From Pollenia angustigena (lineage: Eukaryota > Arthropoda > Insecta > Diptera > Polleniidae), in assembly GCA_930367215.1 (NCBI GenBank), contig OV884059.1:34835882-34899881 (forward strand): a DNA stretch of 64,000 nucleotides, read 5' to 3'. Position numbers and translations under genes: made by a program. Below, in pieces: positions 22,407 to 34,282 of the stretch (position 1 is its first letter; the number at the start of each line of letters is the position of its first letter). The notes beneath the pieces were generated by a model. The model was not told the origin of the DNA, ran no database searches, and worked only from the letters and a program-made list of their open reading frames with translations.

Positions 22407-23597
22407 TATATAGATATTACTCCAAAAACATTCTAACTGTCGGTGGAGGGTATCAAAGATACGGCACAGCTGAATATAGCCCTAACTTGTTGAATTAAAA
22501 TTCGTATGATTAACAAATTTTTTTCAATTTAACTTAGATGTTTTGTCAAAATGCCTCAGATATAATTTATGAAGTTTTAGATGAATATTAAAAAAGTTTC
22601 AGATTCAACACTTGTGGTTTTGGAGGGTATAATAAGTTTAAAACGTCTTCAGTTAACAGGTATTCCCGCTGTATACATTCAAGTAATAGCGTATATGAAG
22701 CATGACAAGGGTGGGAGCTATGTGCTTTCTAGTATTTACATATAGGTAAGCAAATATTGATTGTGTAAATTGACTCAGCAAATATAAATCCTTAGCCAAA
22801 TTTAAATGTGGACATGTCATATGGTCAACAAAAGGTATTCTAACTCCATCCATAAAGATGTTAATTTCGTCATTCGTTAAACTTCAATTTATTATTTAGT
22901 ACCCAACTGGTTTCTTGCAATATGGTGTAATTAAAAACTTGTTTAGGACAATTAATAATTGGGCCATATTATTATTATTATAAAGCATTAAACATAATAA
23001 AAAAATATTGTTTTTAAATAACATGTAACGTCTGCTTTTCTGTAAAAAAAGTTATATCAACAACTTGTTTTTTCTGAATTTTTATATGAACAACAGTTTT
23101 ATTTTTGATCTTTCGAACTATTCAAAAACCGGTTTATGAAAAGTTTTACTAATGTATTGTACATATGTGACAAAAATATTTAGTTGCGCTATAAAATTTC
23201 AATTTAACTGCTCGGAATTTATAATTTCATATTTGGCAACTATTTATTGCAAACACATGGTTAGATAAAACAGGTTCCACAAAATCTTTATTTATACTTT
23301 TTTTACAACTGTGTATTCATTTTTGTGTACTTTTAATTCGGAATTCGGAATTATTTGTTTTCTATTTGGGCGGTAGCAGTGCTGGTAATCTTCTAATATC
23401 GACTTTTTAAATCAGTGCTAAAAATCGCATAAATTATTAACAAATAAATTTCTTTTTAAACTAGAATGGATCGTGCGATTTTCATTTGATCGTGTATTAT
23501 ATTTGGAGGGTTTTCAAGTTTAGTGCTACAAGTTATTGAAAATTTGTCTTTAAAGCCAAATAACAACAATAGACAAGAATAACTATGATCTTTTCAG
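22407..23597. other. Unassigned DNA with a DINE-like scrap
   Basis: Around 22440-22490 a sequence with GGTATCAAAGATACGGCACAG resembles the hairpin end of DINE-like repeats. No coding region found. Confidence 0.4.
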
Positions 23598-23724
23598 ATA
23601 AATCTAAAAAATTTAATTAAATCTGTTAACGAAACAATTAAATTTTCTGATATAAAAATAGCTGATCCTTATGTGTATGCATCTGCCGATTACGGTGGCT
23701 CATCAGTTTTTCGCTACCAGTTGA
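23598..23724 (+). CDS. Candidate internal exon of an unidentified host gene
   Basis: A 127-nt segment is bounded by a good acceptor (CTTTTCAG up to 23597) and a consensus donor (GTAAGT from 23725). One frame is open throughout and the two others stop at once. The peptide of 42 residues contains SVNETIKFSDIKIADPYVY and SADYGGSSVFRYQL, which looks like real protein sequence, with a mix of acidic, aromatic and glycine residues unlike the surrounding AT-rich noise. I do not recognise the family. No neighbouring exons were found in the repeat-rich flanks, so this could be one exon of a gene with long introns or an old fragment. Confidence 0.4.
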
Positions 23725-25724
23725 GTAAGTAGAATTACATTATTGAATACATCAATATAGTTCACTTTTATTATAAGAATGTTGAAATTCCTATGTTTTT
23801 GGTTTAGACCTAAAAACTTTTTTATGCAAATTTACTTCAAGCAAAATCATTTAGTTTTTAAATCTGCCAAGTTGATCATTAATAATATAATGGTTAAAGA
23901 AAAGACGTTGAACAAATAATGCACACAGTTGTTGTGTTGTTTGTGGTGATTATATCCTTGAACATGTTGAATATATTTCATTTTTTGTGAAGAGGAAAAT
24001 TTTTGGTACTATTTAAATCATATAGAAAACAAGATAAAATGTGAAGTTGTTTTCGAAATATTTCAGAACCCTTTTGATGGACTACATTATCTTGTCTTGT
24101 TTGTGCATACATTGAAAAAATGGGGGCAAAACATTTACTTTATAAAAGTTTTAAGGACCAACATAGAAAACATAATTTAGAACATCCCTGCAATACAAGT
24201 TAGATATCCCAATACACGCACTCTACTCTAATCTAATCCAGAAAATATTTTTAGGTTTGGAGGGTCGTTCGTGGAATACTAATTGGCGTAAACTTTTCAA
24301 TGTCCATATATCTTTGAAACTAGAGCTATACAAAAACTAATGATGCCATCGTAATCAGCACTCCCAATTTAAATAGAAAAAAATGGCCGGAAGTCCCGAA
24401 AGTGTTGGTGTGTTGCTCTGTTTAATAAAAAGATGTATTTTTCTTTTTAAGTTTTTTTTTTTGGTTCGGTTCCTTTAATTGTAATATCGTTATAATAGTT
24501 TCTACACCGGTATACCGAACCCGATAGAATTAAAATACCGATACCAATACCGAACTACAAAATGGTTTAATACTCATACCAATACAGAAATAACAAATAT
24601 TTTATTACTGATATCCATAGTATAATGATTTTTAACGCTTGTTTAAATTTTTTTCATATTTTCTTTTGTTTGACGTTATATGGGTTTTAAAATTGAGAAC
24701 AAAATTTCGAATAAGAATACGATTAACTTTTTAATAAAATAAAATAAACAAAACTATTGTAAATTTTTTAATTTCTCATCTTTGCGTTATTTACTTTGGA
24801 AAATTACTTTAATAATGGCTTGTTTATCCAGACGTTTGAGTCGTTTATTTGACGGTATATACAATACACATGTGTGTACAAATGTTACTTAAGCGGAAAA
24901 TAAACCTCTAAATTACCATCACTGGGCGGTAGTGACGGTCGCGAGCTCGACTGTTAAGTGGAAGACGAATAATTAAATGGCTGGGAACTAAAAATTAAAA
25001 ACACACATTCTTGCATTAGTAATCATAGCCCAATAAGTGTTTAATTTGTCAAATAAATTTAGCGAACGGAAAAAAGGAATAATATTTGTTAAATTATTGT
25101 TATGAAAATGTGAATTTGTGAAATTTAATTTCTGTCTTGTCTAATCGTGGTTTTAATGAATCGGTAAAGTGGTTTCGTATTGTGGTTGTTTGTTGGCTCT
25201 GAATGGATTTTGTTTAAATGCTTTTCTACGTACACACATTCATCCTAACATACATACAAATAACAATTAATGATGAAAATATTAAACAAAATTTGTGATT
25301 AATCATAGTTCAACTTAACTACCCAGAAAATAGTTACTTAATAAAAAAATAATACGTAAAAACAAGAGAAATACAATAAAAACAATAAAAATCTTAGTGA
25401 AAAATTAAAATGTAAAGATTTTCTCAAATTTGGTCCAGACAAAAAAAAAAAGAAGGAAAAGAAAAATCTTCAACGTCTTCACAGTTCATTGTTGGAAATT
25501 ATTTCTTTTACTTGTGCGCAGGAACAGGAGAAATGTTAAAAACGGTATAGTTTAATAAACGAAAAGCCATGGTCCGGTCTCCGGAACAAAAGACTTACAT
25601 TTATATTATATCAGAGCTCCCAAATTTTCTTTAAATACATATTACACTTGTTTGTTTTCTTTTCTTATTTCAAGATGATAGTGCATAAAGTTGTCAAGAA
25701 TAAAATATTAATAATAAACAAGTA
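23725..25724. other. AT-rich DNA without recognised genes
   Basis: If the exon at 23598 is real this is intron. A GGTATACCGATACC-type run at about 24500-24600 resembles 4800-4940. The rest is AT-rich with poly-A runs, for example at 25441. Confidence 0.4.
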
Positions 25725-27180
25725 AGAGTGCTATATTCGGCTATTCCGAATCTTATATACCCTTCGTTCTGGTGCGATAATAACAGAAAGTTTAATAAAT
25801 ACCGTTCTTTAGATATAAATAAATCAACTTTGTGCCACGCCCACTTGTCAAACCCCGCCGAATTGCATATGTAGCAAAAAATTTCTGGCTTAAGTCTAGT
25901 TTACCAACGCAGCTCGAAATAAAAAAAAAAAAGTACATAGGGTGATAGAAAATTGAAAAATAAGAAGAAAAAATAAAAATGACAAAATTCTCGGAAACGC
26001 ATAGCTTCAGAGTTATGGACCTTTGAAGTTTTCATATAAATTCGCGATTTCCCACTACATTTTTGAACGTATATAGCCAATATTGGTATCATTTAAAAGC
26101 TTTTGAATAAATTTTTCTAGATATAGGTAAACATTTTATTTAAATATTATTAATCCATTAAGGATTAAGGAGCCGGCTATGCGGAGAAGCTTTATTTAGC
26201 GAAGCCGGTGTTTGTTATACCATAGAGGAGAAAATCCTTGCGCCCGGCAGAGGGCCGGCTATGCAGAGAAGCTTTATTTAGAGAAGCTGGGGTTTATTTG
26301 ATTACATTTGTATTACCTAGTGCACTTCCGTAGCATTTTGATATAAATTTTGTAAAAACAGTATTATGAGCTAAAGATTTAAAAAGTTTTGAATGAATTT
26401 TGCATTTACAGAAAGATATGTTCAAATGCTTTCAAATAATACCAATATTGGCCATATACGTTCAGAAATGTAGAGGGAAATCGCAAGTTTATATGAAAAC
26501 TTCCGAGGTCCATAACTCGGAAACTATGCGTTTCCGAGAATTTTGCCATTTGATTTTTTCTTCTTATTTTTCAATTTTCTATCACCCTATGTACTTTTTT
26601 TTTATTTAGAGCTGCGTTGGTAAACTAGACTTGTTCCAAATTTCTAAATCAACTTTATAGATTTTCAGTGATAGAGATATAGCTTTAGCGAATTACGGAA
26701 TACGGCTGCTGGTCTCCTGCATACAAACGTAGAGCTTCGCGGGATTATTAAGTATTTGTGTGGGAAGTGCCACGCCCACTTGTTCAATATAGGCCCAAAT
26801 TTTTTCGGATGTTGTGTATTGATAACCAATATTTTTGTACCTTATTTGGAAACTGGCTCTTGACGTTCGTCAGATATGCAGAAATCTATGTTTTTGTATA
26901 TGAAGTGCCACGCTCACTTGTTCAATCCTGCCCACATTTTGTCGGATGTTGTGTATTCATAACCAATATGCATGTTCCTAATTTGGAAACTGCCTCCAAA
27001 GTTGTTTTTTGGTCATATCTCAGTCATTTGCGTACCTGTAGGCTGAATTTTAATAGCAAACAACTCCGGCCTATTATGACATAAATATATATACATATAA
27101 CTACGAACCATATCTGGGATCTTCGGAAACTCCATTTCTACGGACACACGGACATACGGACATCATCTTTGATCCTCATA
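25725..27180. mobile_element. DINE-like (Helentron-type) repeat with a nested TIR insert
   Basis: Begins with GAGTGCTATATTCGGC and a TATACCCTTCG word, the head seen again at 53912. It later contains GTGCCACGCCCACTTGT blocks (near 25833, 26767 and 26907) and ends with CGGACACACGGACATACGGA, features of the INE-1/DINE-1 type of fly repeats (family knowledge). The middle (about 25885-26640) is a separate palindrome. Non-coding. Confidence 0.55.
25885..26640. mobile_element. Inverted-repeat insert in the DINE-like element
   Basis: About 200 bp at each end are inverted copies, starting with AAGTCTAGTTTACCAACGCA and passing through a TACATAGGGTGATAGAAAAT block. The centre (about 26160-26300) carries one and a half of the hairpin units (GCCGGCTATG, AAGCTT, TTATACCATAGA) known from the palindrome arms at 10.6 and 13.5 kb. 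Confidence 0.7.
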
Positions 27181-27863
27181 AGGACAATGAATATATATGT
27201 ATAGGAATTATATGTATGTATGTATGCTTTATTAGTATTCAAAATACTTTAAAATTTCACATTGATTTATTTAATTCTGCATTAATAAAATATTTTATAA
27301 ATCTAACCACATTCTCGAGTTAGCGAGAGGTTTGTTTATGTCAGTTTTTGTATGCCTTTCTATTCGAATATAAGTAACTAAACCATTTTTTGTCCAAATT
27401 TACTTTCCAATACGCCGTTGGAAATTAGCGTATTAAAAAATGCAGTCAGGTTAGAAAAACTGAAGTTTCTTCCACTTTTTCATTTGTCATTGGCGAAAGA
27501 AAACTGTTGCTTTTACTTCTGATTCATAAGATGTAAACAGTCGATGTCAAACTAACTCAAAAAGTGAAAAGTTTTACACAAATTTTCGTTTTTTGTTCGA
27601 AAGTTTTTGGCTCCGACTGCAGTGTTTTAAACCTAGTGTCCATGTTCTGTAACTCTCGGATCGAGAAACTTTTCGATTGAAATGTGTGAAATGAAACAAA
27701 ACAGCTGTTTTTCTCACTAAACTGTGGTTGTAACTTTTTTTCGAGTACTAGGAAATTACTCGCCAATTTACAGAAAAAGTGTGTGCAACTTCACGAAATA
27801 AATGAGACGAGAAACAATTTTATCACTAAAAAACGATTAAAAATGCATAGAATAATAATAATA
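27181..27863. other. Unassigned spacer
   Basis: No coding or repeat structure I can support. A stretch of about 70 open codons on the minus strand (27557-27766) has no recognisable motif. Confidence 0.35.
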
Positions 27864-28086
27864 AGACGGCATTTACATCTATGCAATTAACGCCGAGTTT
27901 TTTTTCTATTTTCTTTTAAAGTAGTTGCTACGAAACTTTTTTCACATTTACATTTACATTTTATTCAAGCATTTTTTCAACTTTTTCAACCCCGTTTTCT
28001 TCCCTAGACCTCTTGCTAACAAAAAAAAAGTTGCATGTGAAAGTTGCGGCAAGTTGCGGCGTTAATTGCTTAATGTAAATGCCGTC
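27864..28086. mobile_element. MITE, 223 bp, TAA target (Harbinger-like)
   Basis: Inverted ends GACGGCATTTACAT...ATGTAAATGCCGTC with subterminal AATTAACGCC and GGCGTTAATT. TAA lies on both sides, inside an (ATA)n run, so the 3-bp target is plausible but not certain. Confidence 0.7.
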
Positions 28087-28153
28087 TAATAATAATAATA
28101 ATAATAATATTTTGTTCTTGGCACATTTCTTCATTGTTTAAATATTTTGCTTT

Positions 28154-28872
28154 TAGAGCACTGCTACACGTTCAATAAATATCGTGATATTTGGATCGCG
28201 ATCTATATTGATGGATCACACAAAATGAGGCATTTCTGCGATATGGATCGCGATCCATCGGGCACTGCTACACGTTCAATAAATATCGTGATATTTGGAT
28301 CGCGATCCATTTTAAAATATGGATGGATCACGAGCGTATGCTACATGTTCAATATTTATCGCGTCGGTATTTATGTTATTTTTGTGTTGTACGGGTCGTT
28401 TATCAATGTCGCGAGAAAACCAAAAGAAAGCCTGTTTAGCTTTTTGCTTGCTTTTTTAAAAACCTTTAATAATTTTTGCAGTGCAGTCGCTCTTTTTATT
28501 TTGTCGGAATAAGCTTTAGCCGACGAGTCCCACAATTCCGGCAATGCCTTCAAATTAAAAATGAAATCTTTTAAAATAATTTTTTCACTGCTTAATTCCG
28601 ACTCCACCGGAAGAACCCACTCGATTTCACTGTCTTCTGCCATTACCCTTTATTTCAATAAACTTTACACTCATGACTATTTAATATCATGAAAATGCTC
28701 CACGTTCAATATTTATCACGCGATCCACGATCCGCGATCTGGATTTCTGGATTTCACATTTTAGGCCATTCTGCGATATGGATCGCGATCCATCAATATT
28801 GCATGCTACACGTTCAATAAATATTGTGATACTAGAAATATCACGATATTTATTGAACGTGTAGCAGTACAC
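28154..28872. mobile_element. TIR element with MADF-domain remnant
   Basis: The ends are inverted copies: CACTGCTACACGTTCAATAA on the left and its complement ending near 28868. GGATCGCGATCCAT palindromes recur inside both ends and one end block is duplicated at about 28261. The interior encodes the MADF fragment at 28371-28643. Harbinger elements often carry a MADF/Myb-like accessory protein, so this is probably a deletion derivative of one; the target duplication is not clear. Confidence 0.65.
28371..28643 (-). pseudogene. MADF (Myb/SANT-like) DNA-binding domain, truncated
   Basis: Frame of 90 codons with an ATG start. After an acidic leader, residues about 26-60 read DFIFNLKALPELWDSSAKAY followed by SDKIKRATALQKLLKVFKKA, the first two helices of a MADF domain with its conserved Leu-Trp pair. 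The third helix and everything downstream are missing. In Harbinger-type transposons such a protein helps the transposase bind the ends (known for the superfamily). No transposase is present here. Confidence 0.6.
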
Positions 28873-28946
28873 TTAACATTTTTACAAAATATGTATACGA
28901 ATTTTTACAAAGCTCATATGGAAATAACAAACATTAAAATCGCACT

Positions 28947-29273
28947 TTACATTATTTGGTATAGCACACGGTTGTATTTTCGCCGCCGTCGATGAAAATG
29001 TTTCAATTTTAGTAAATTTTGATCGCCGTCAACGATATGCGTCACTGCCGCTCTCAACGTCTGCAATTTCTCATCGGCTTCGAGTGTAATATTATGACAT
29101 TTATAACGTAACGACGTAATCTCTTGATAGTTTTCCACATGAGTTACAAACACACTTTTTTCTGACTTTTCGAAAAAAGATGGAATATTTTGTTTCACTT
29201 CTTTTCGATGCGAGAAGTTCATACCAGAAGAATTAAAATTAGAAGTGCTAAATTGTTCTACAGTGAAAAACAA
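28947..29273 (-). CDS. Unidentified 108-codon open frame
   Basis: The frame opens with an ATG and ends at 28947. The peptide is charged, with a basic cluster near the C-terminus (HFHRRRRKYNR) and the stretch ADEKLQTLRAAVTHIVDGDQ, which could be helical. Its GC content is higher than that of its surroundings. It lies just outside the right end of the MADF-bearing element, so it may be part of another transposon or a small host exon. I do not recognise it. Confidence 0.3.
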   Translation of the reverse strand: MFFTVEQFSTSNFNSSGMNFSHRKEVKQNIPSFFEKSEKSVFVTHVENYQEITSLRYKCHNITLEADEKLQTLRAAVTHIVDGDQNLLKLKHFHRRRRKYNRVLYQIM

Positions 29274-29689
29274 AAGTGCTAGTTTTGTAACATTGATTTT
29301 TATGAATATAAAATAAAAAGTTACATTTGAATTTTTTTTTTTTACATATTTTGTTTAATATAAACACTTACCCTCATATTCATAAAGGCTGTTACACACT
29401 ATCCAACAAAGTCTTTAGGATTTTTCGAAAATGCTACCCTGATCTAATTTTTGTTTGAAAATTTTCAAAAAACAATAACAAATTATTATGACAGGTTTGT
29501 ATTTTTTTCAAAATACCTACGTAAGACTTGTGTGATAGTGTAAAACAGCTTTAAAAAACATTTCAGGTTTTTAAAAGGTTTATGAAACGATTTTTCTATG
29601 AAAATTTGTTCAATAAACATTTTATAAATCAAAAACTGTTTATGAATATGGGGGTTATTATATATTACATTATAATATATTTTATGATT
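29274..29689. other. Unassigned spacer
   Basis: No supported gene; AT-rich. Confidence 0.35.
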
Positions 29690-30005
29690 AATTCTTTTCT
29701 GAGAAATATGTTGCATTTATGTAACATGTTCTAAATTTTTGTGCTCGTTTGTGCAAAAAATACAACTGTGGGAAAAATTTGTAAGTTCTTCTGTGAATAA
29801 GTGGATGAAAAAACATGCAAAACATGTTGCATAGTTTACCCTTACTTTTATTTAAGGTGTTTGTTCATACTGCCCTGTTATACAACTTCGGTGCTTACTT
29901 TGTTTGTAGAACCAATGTTTTATTTTCTTTGTCATAATTCATACCGCTCATAATTTTGTAAAAAGATGGTTTTAAAACAAAATATTTAGATATTAAAATG
30001 AAAAA
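29690..30005. mobile_element. Partial copy of the 16943-17551 TIR element
   Basis: Shares TTCTTTTCTGAGAAA, AAATACAACTGTGGGAAAAA and AACCAATGTTTTATTTT in the same order. The other end is absent; a LINE fragment follows directly. Confidence 0.65.
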
Positions 30006-30021
30006 AAGTCTATGTATATAA

Positions 30022-30812
30022 TATGGAAACCGGCACTGGTGCCTCCCTGATGAGTGCAGTGTCTTCCAGGCTGAGATCCTAGCGATCTGGAGGGCGACGG
30101 AGGTGATACTGGATCACATCGTGGGTGGATCTGAGGTGACAATTTACGTCGATAGTCAGGCGGCGCTTCGGGCATTGAAGAGCCATACGGTGCGATCATG
30201 CCTGGTTGCGCGGTGTAGGAACGCTCTTAGGGAACTCATGGGGGCATTCAACGTAAGGCTGTGTTGGGTACCAGGACACTGCATGGTTGATGGGAATGAG
30301 GTGGCGGACGAACTCGCGAGAGGATGTTCGGGTCTCGACTTAGTGGTGGGGGACAGGGGGGTAAAACCCCCCCCCTATGCTACTACTATGGGGTGATACG
30401 GGAGAAATTCCGTGATGACGTTGACCGATCCTGGAGGGGTAGAATGGATTGCAGGGTGTCTAGGGCACTATGGCCTAATTTGGACGCGGGGGCAACCAGG
30501 GTTCTACTGGGATTGGATAGGGGTAGTCTCAGAACACTTATAGGGTTCTTGACGGGGCATTGTCCTGTCAGGGCTTTTGCGGGCAGATGGGACAACGCCA
30601 TACCGGACTTCTGCAGGCTATGCGAGGATTCGGAGGAGCTAGAGATGATTGAGCATGTACTGTGCCATTGTCCTAGGATGCAGGGTCTCAGACTGAAGTG
30701 GCTAGGAGATAGGTTTCACGACGAACTGGGGTGCATAGCTGGATGTAATCCGGCCAATCTAATGGGGTTTGTCAGGGAAATAACGCGGCTGTTTCTGTTG
30801 AGGGGACTGTAA
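30022..30812 (+). pseudogene. LINE ORF2 C-terminus: RNase H and zinc-knuckle tail
   Basis: 5'-truncated piece of a non-LTR retrotransposon of the I/R1-like group that encodes RNase H. From 30022 the frame is open: FQAEILAIWRATEVI with the RNase H glutamate, VTIYVDSQAALRAL with the Asp, and RLCWVPGHCMVDGNEVADEL with the late His/Asp region. Near 30350-30375, in a G/C homopolymer region, the frame shifts by one; the second frame (to a TAA-type end at 30812) carries FCRLCEDSEELEMIEHVLCH, the Cys/His tail typical of these ORF2 proteins. It is GC-rich against an AT-rich background, suggesting recent arrival. Reverse transcriptase and endonuclease are missing. Confidence 0.85.
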
Positions 30813-31278
30813 GGGGGTATTGGTCCTACTTTCTAATTTTCTGTCTATATCATACTTCCTTTTCTCTACTTTTCACTTCCTCTTATCTCTATCTCATACT
30901 TCATATTTTCATTGAAGGGAATCACAATGGATCGTACCCTTCTATGGTACCCATAAGCCTGAATTGTATTTGTGATTTTTTAAAAAAATTTACAAAAATT
31001 AAACTTTGAAATTTTTTGGTGTTCATTATGGGATTTTGGTCATATTTGGACAGATCCTTCGTTGTCACTAATCCGGACCATATGGAAAATGAGGACTAGG
31101 GACCACACTATCCTTCTATGGTACCCATTTTTAAAAAAATCACATACAAATTAGACATGTGGGTACCATAGAAGGATAGTGTGGTCCCTAGTCCTCATTT
31201 TCTATATGGTCTGGATGAGTGACAACGAAGGATCTGTAAAATATGGCCAAAATCCCACAATGAACACCAAAAAAATTT
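30813..31278. repeat. LINE 3' region and hairpin repeats
   Basis: To about 30930 it is pyrimidine-rich 3' untranslated sequence. From about 30938 a unit containing CCTTCTATGGTACCCA is present, once in each orientation around 31065-31200, where arms of about 60 bp form a hairpin. Related units lie on the right side of the foldback element (34300-34560), in the opposite orientation to the first left copy. Confidence 0.55.
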
Positions 31279-34200
31279 AAGTGGGTGAAGATAAATACGC
31301 CGAGTTAAATATGTTTTATGACGTAAAACGTTACGTTATTAAAAACGTAGCTGATTAAAAACGTAGCTCAGCTACGGATATTTCAGCTACGCGTAGCTCA
31401 GCTACGTTTTTATTTAATTTTTTTCTTAATTTTGAGCGGTGTGTATAAATTTTTTTATTTTTAAAAAATTCTTTAAATTTTGGCTAGTGTATACGGGAGA
31501 GATTTTTTTAAGTTGCGACCGAACCAAAAGAGATTACAGAACGGGAGTAGCACCAAATTAGAGGTAATCCACTCTACTTTCGTAATCTTTAATCAAAATT
31601 TAAGAAATATAAATTTTTCTATTTTTAAAAAATTCTTCAAATTTTGGCTAGTGTATCTGGGAGAGATTTTTTTAAGTTGCGACCGAACCAAAAGAGATTA
31701 CAGAACGGGAGTAACACCAAATTAGAGGTAATCCACTCTACTTTCGTAATCTTTAATCAAAATTTAAGAAATATAAATTTTTCTATTTTTAAAAAATTCT
31801 TTAAATTTTGGCTAGTGTATACGGGAGAGATTTTTTTAAGTTGCGACCGAACCAAAAGAGATTACAGAACGGGAGTAGCACCAAATTAGAGGTAATCCAC
31901 TCTACTTTCGTAATCTTTAATCAAAATTTAAGAAATATAAATTTTTCTATTTTTAAAAAATTCTTCAAATTTTGGCTAGTGTATCTGGGAGAGATTTTTT
32001 TAAGTTGCGACCGAACCAAAAAAGATTACGGAACGGGAGTAGCACCAAATTAGAGGTAATCCACTCTACTTTCGTAATCTTTAATCAAAATTTAAGAAAT
32101 ATAAATTTTTCTATTTTTAAAAAATTCTTCAAATTTTGTCTAGTGTATACGGGAGTGTATACGGTCGCAACTTAAAAAAATCTCTCCCAGATACACTAGC
32201 CAAAATTTAAAGAATTTTTTAAAAATAGAAAAATTTATATTTCTTATATTTTGATTAAAGATTACGAAAGTAGAGTGGATTACCTCTAATTTGGTGCTAC
32301 TCCCGTACTGTAATCTCTTTTGGTTCGGTCGCAACTTAAAAAAATCTCTCCCGTATACACTAGCCAAAATTTAAAGAATTTTTTAAAAATAGAAAAATTT
32401 ATATTTCTTAAATTTTGATTAAAGATTACGAAAGTAGAGTTGATTACCTCTAATTTGGTGCTACTCCCGTTCCGTAATCTTTTTTGGTTCGGTCGCAACT
32501 TAAAAAAATCTCTCCCGTATACACTAGCCAAAATTTAAAGAATTTTTTAAAAATAGAAAAATTTCTATTTCTTAAATTTTGATTAAAGATTACGAAAGTA
32601 GAGTTGATTACCTCTAATTTGGTGCTACTCCCGTTCCGTAATATTTTTTGGTTCGGTCGCAACTTAAAAAAATCTCTCCCAGATACACTAGCCAAAATTT
32701 GAAGAATTTTTTAAAAATAGAAAAATTTATTTTTCTTAAATTTTGATTAAAGATTACGAAAGAAGAGTTGATTACCTCTAATTTGGTGCTACTCCCGTTC
32801 CGTAATATTTTTTGGTTCGGTCACAACTTAAAAAAATCTCTCCCGTATACACTAGCCAAAATTTGAAGAATTTTTTAAAAATAGAAAAATTTATATTTCT
32901 TAAATTTTGATTTAAGATTACGAAAGAAGAGTTGATTACCTCTAATTTGGTGCTACTCCCGTTCCGTAATATTTTTTGGTTCGGTCGCAACTTAAAAAAA
33001 TCTCTCCCAGATACACTAGCCAAAATTTGAAGAATTTTTTAAAAATAGAAAAATTTATTTTTCTTAAATTTTGATTAAAGATTACGAAAGAAGAGTTGAT
33101 TACCTCTAATTTGGTGCTACTCCCGTTCCGTAATATTTTTTGGTTCGGTCACAACTTAAAAAAATCTCTCCCGTATACACTAGCCAAAATTTGAAGAATT
33201 TTTTAAAAATAGAAAAATTTATATTTCTTAAATTTTGATTTAAGATTACGAAAGAAGAGTTGATTACCTCTAATTTGGTGCTACTCCCGTTCCGTAATAT
33301 TTTTTGGTTCGGTCGCAACTTAAAAAAATCTCTCCCAGATACACTAGCCAAAATTTGAAGAATTTTTTAAAAATAGAAAAATTTATTTTTCTTAAATTTT
33401 GATTAAAGATTACGAAAGAAGAGTTGATTACCTCTAATTTGGTGCTACTCCCGTTCCGTAATATTTTTTGGTTCGGTCACAACTTAAAAAAATCTCTCCC
33501 GTATACACTAGCCAAAATTTAAAGAATTTTTTAAAAATAGAAAAATTTATATTTCTTAAATTTTGATTAAAGATTACGAAAGTAGAGTTGATTACCTCTA
33601 ATTTGGTGCTACTCCCGTTCCGTAATCTTTTTTGGTTCGGTCGCAACTTAAAAAAATCTCTCCCAGATACACTAGCCAAAATTTGAAGAATTTTTTAAAA
33701 ATAGAAAAATTTATATTTCTTAAATTTTGATTTAAGATTACGAAAGTAGAGTGGATTACCTCTAATTTGGTGCTACTGCCGTTCTGTAATCTCTTTTGGT
33801 TCGGTCGCAACTTAAAAAAATCTCTCCCGTATACACTAGCCAAAATTTAAAGAATTTTTTAAAAATAGAAAAATTTATATTTCTTAAATTTTGATTAAAG
33901 ATTACGAAAGTAGAGTGGATTACCTCTAATTTGGTGTTACTCCCGTTCTGTAATCTCTTTTGGTTCGGTCGCAACTTAAAAAAATCTCTCCCAGATACAC
34001 TAGCCAAAATTTGAAGAATTTTTTAAAAATAGAAAAATTGATATTTCTTAAATTTTGATTAAAGATTACGAAAGTAGAGTTGATTACCTCTAATTTCGTG
34101 CTACTCCCGTTCCGTAATCTTTTTTGGTTCGGCCGCAATTTAAAAAATCTCTCCCATACATGAAATATGCGTAGCTGAGCTACGTTTTTAATCAGCTACG

Positions 34201-34282
34201 CGTAGCTCAGCTACGTTTTTAATAACGTAACGTTTTACGTCATAAAACATATTTAACTCGGCGTATTTATCTTCACCCACTT
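31279..34282. mobile_element. Foldback element of 164-bp satellite repeats in opposite orientation
   Basis: The ends (AAGTGGGTGAAGATAAATAC...) are inverted copies for about 100 bp and include repeated GTAGCTCAGCTACG palindromes. The 8-bp direct repeat AAAAATTT flanks both sides (31271-31278, 34283-34290), and the neighbouring unit near 34400 shows the same sequence uninterrupted, as an empty site. The interior has about four 164-bp units rightward (31480-32155) and about twelve leftward (32160-34150), meeting near 32157. Units alternate between GTGTATACGGG and GTGTATCTGGG versions, giving a 328-bp higher-order period. Each unit contains an 81-codon open frame that is merely a by-product. Confidence 0.9.

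Noticed and set aside
31480..34138. Fourteen overlapping open frames of about 81 codons that look like a protein family (MASVSGRDFFKLRPNQKRL...)
   Set aside because: They recur exactly every 164 bp on both sides of an inverted array and overlap each other in different frames; they are a by-product of the satellite unit.
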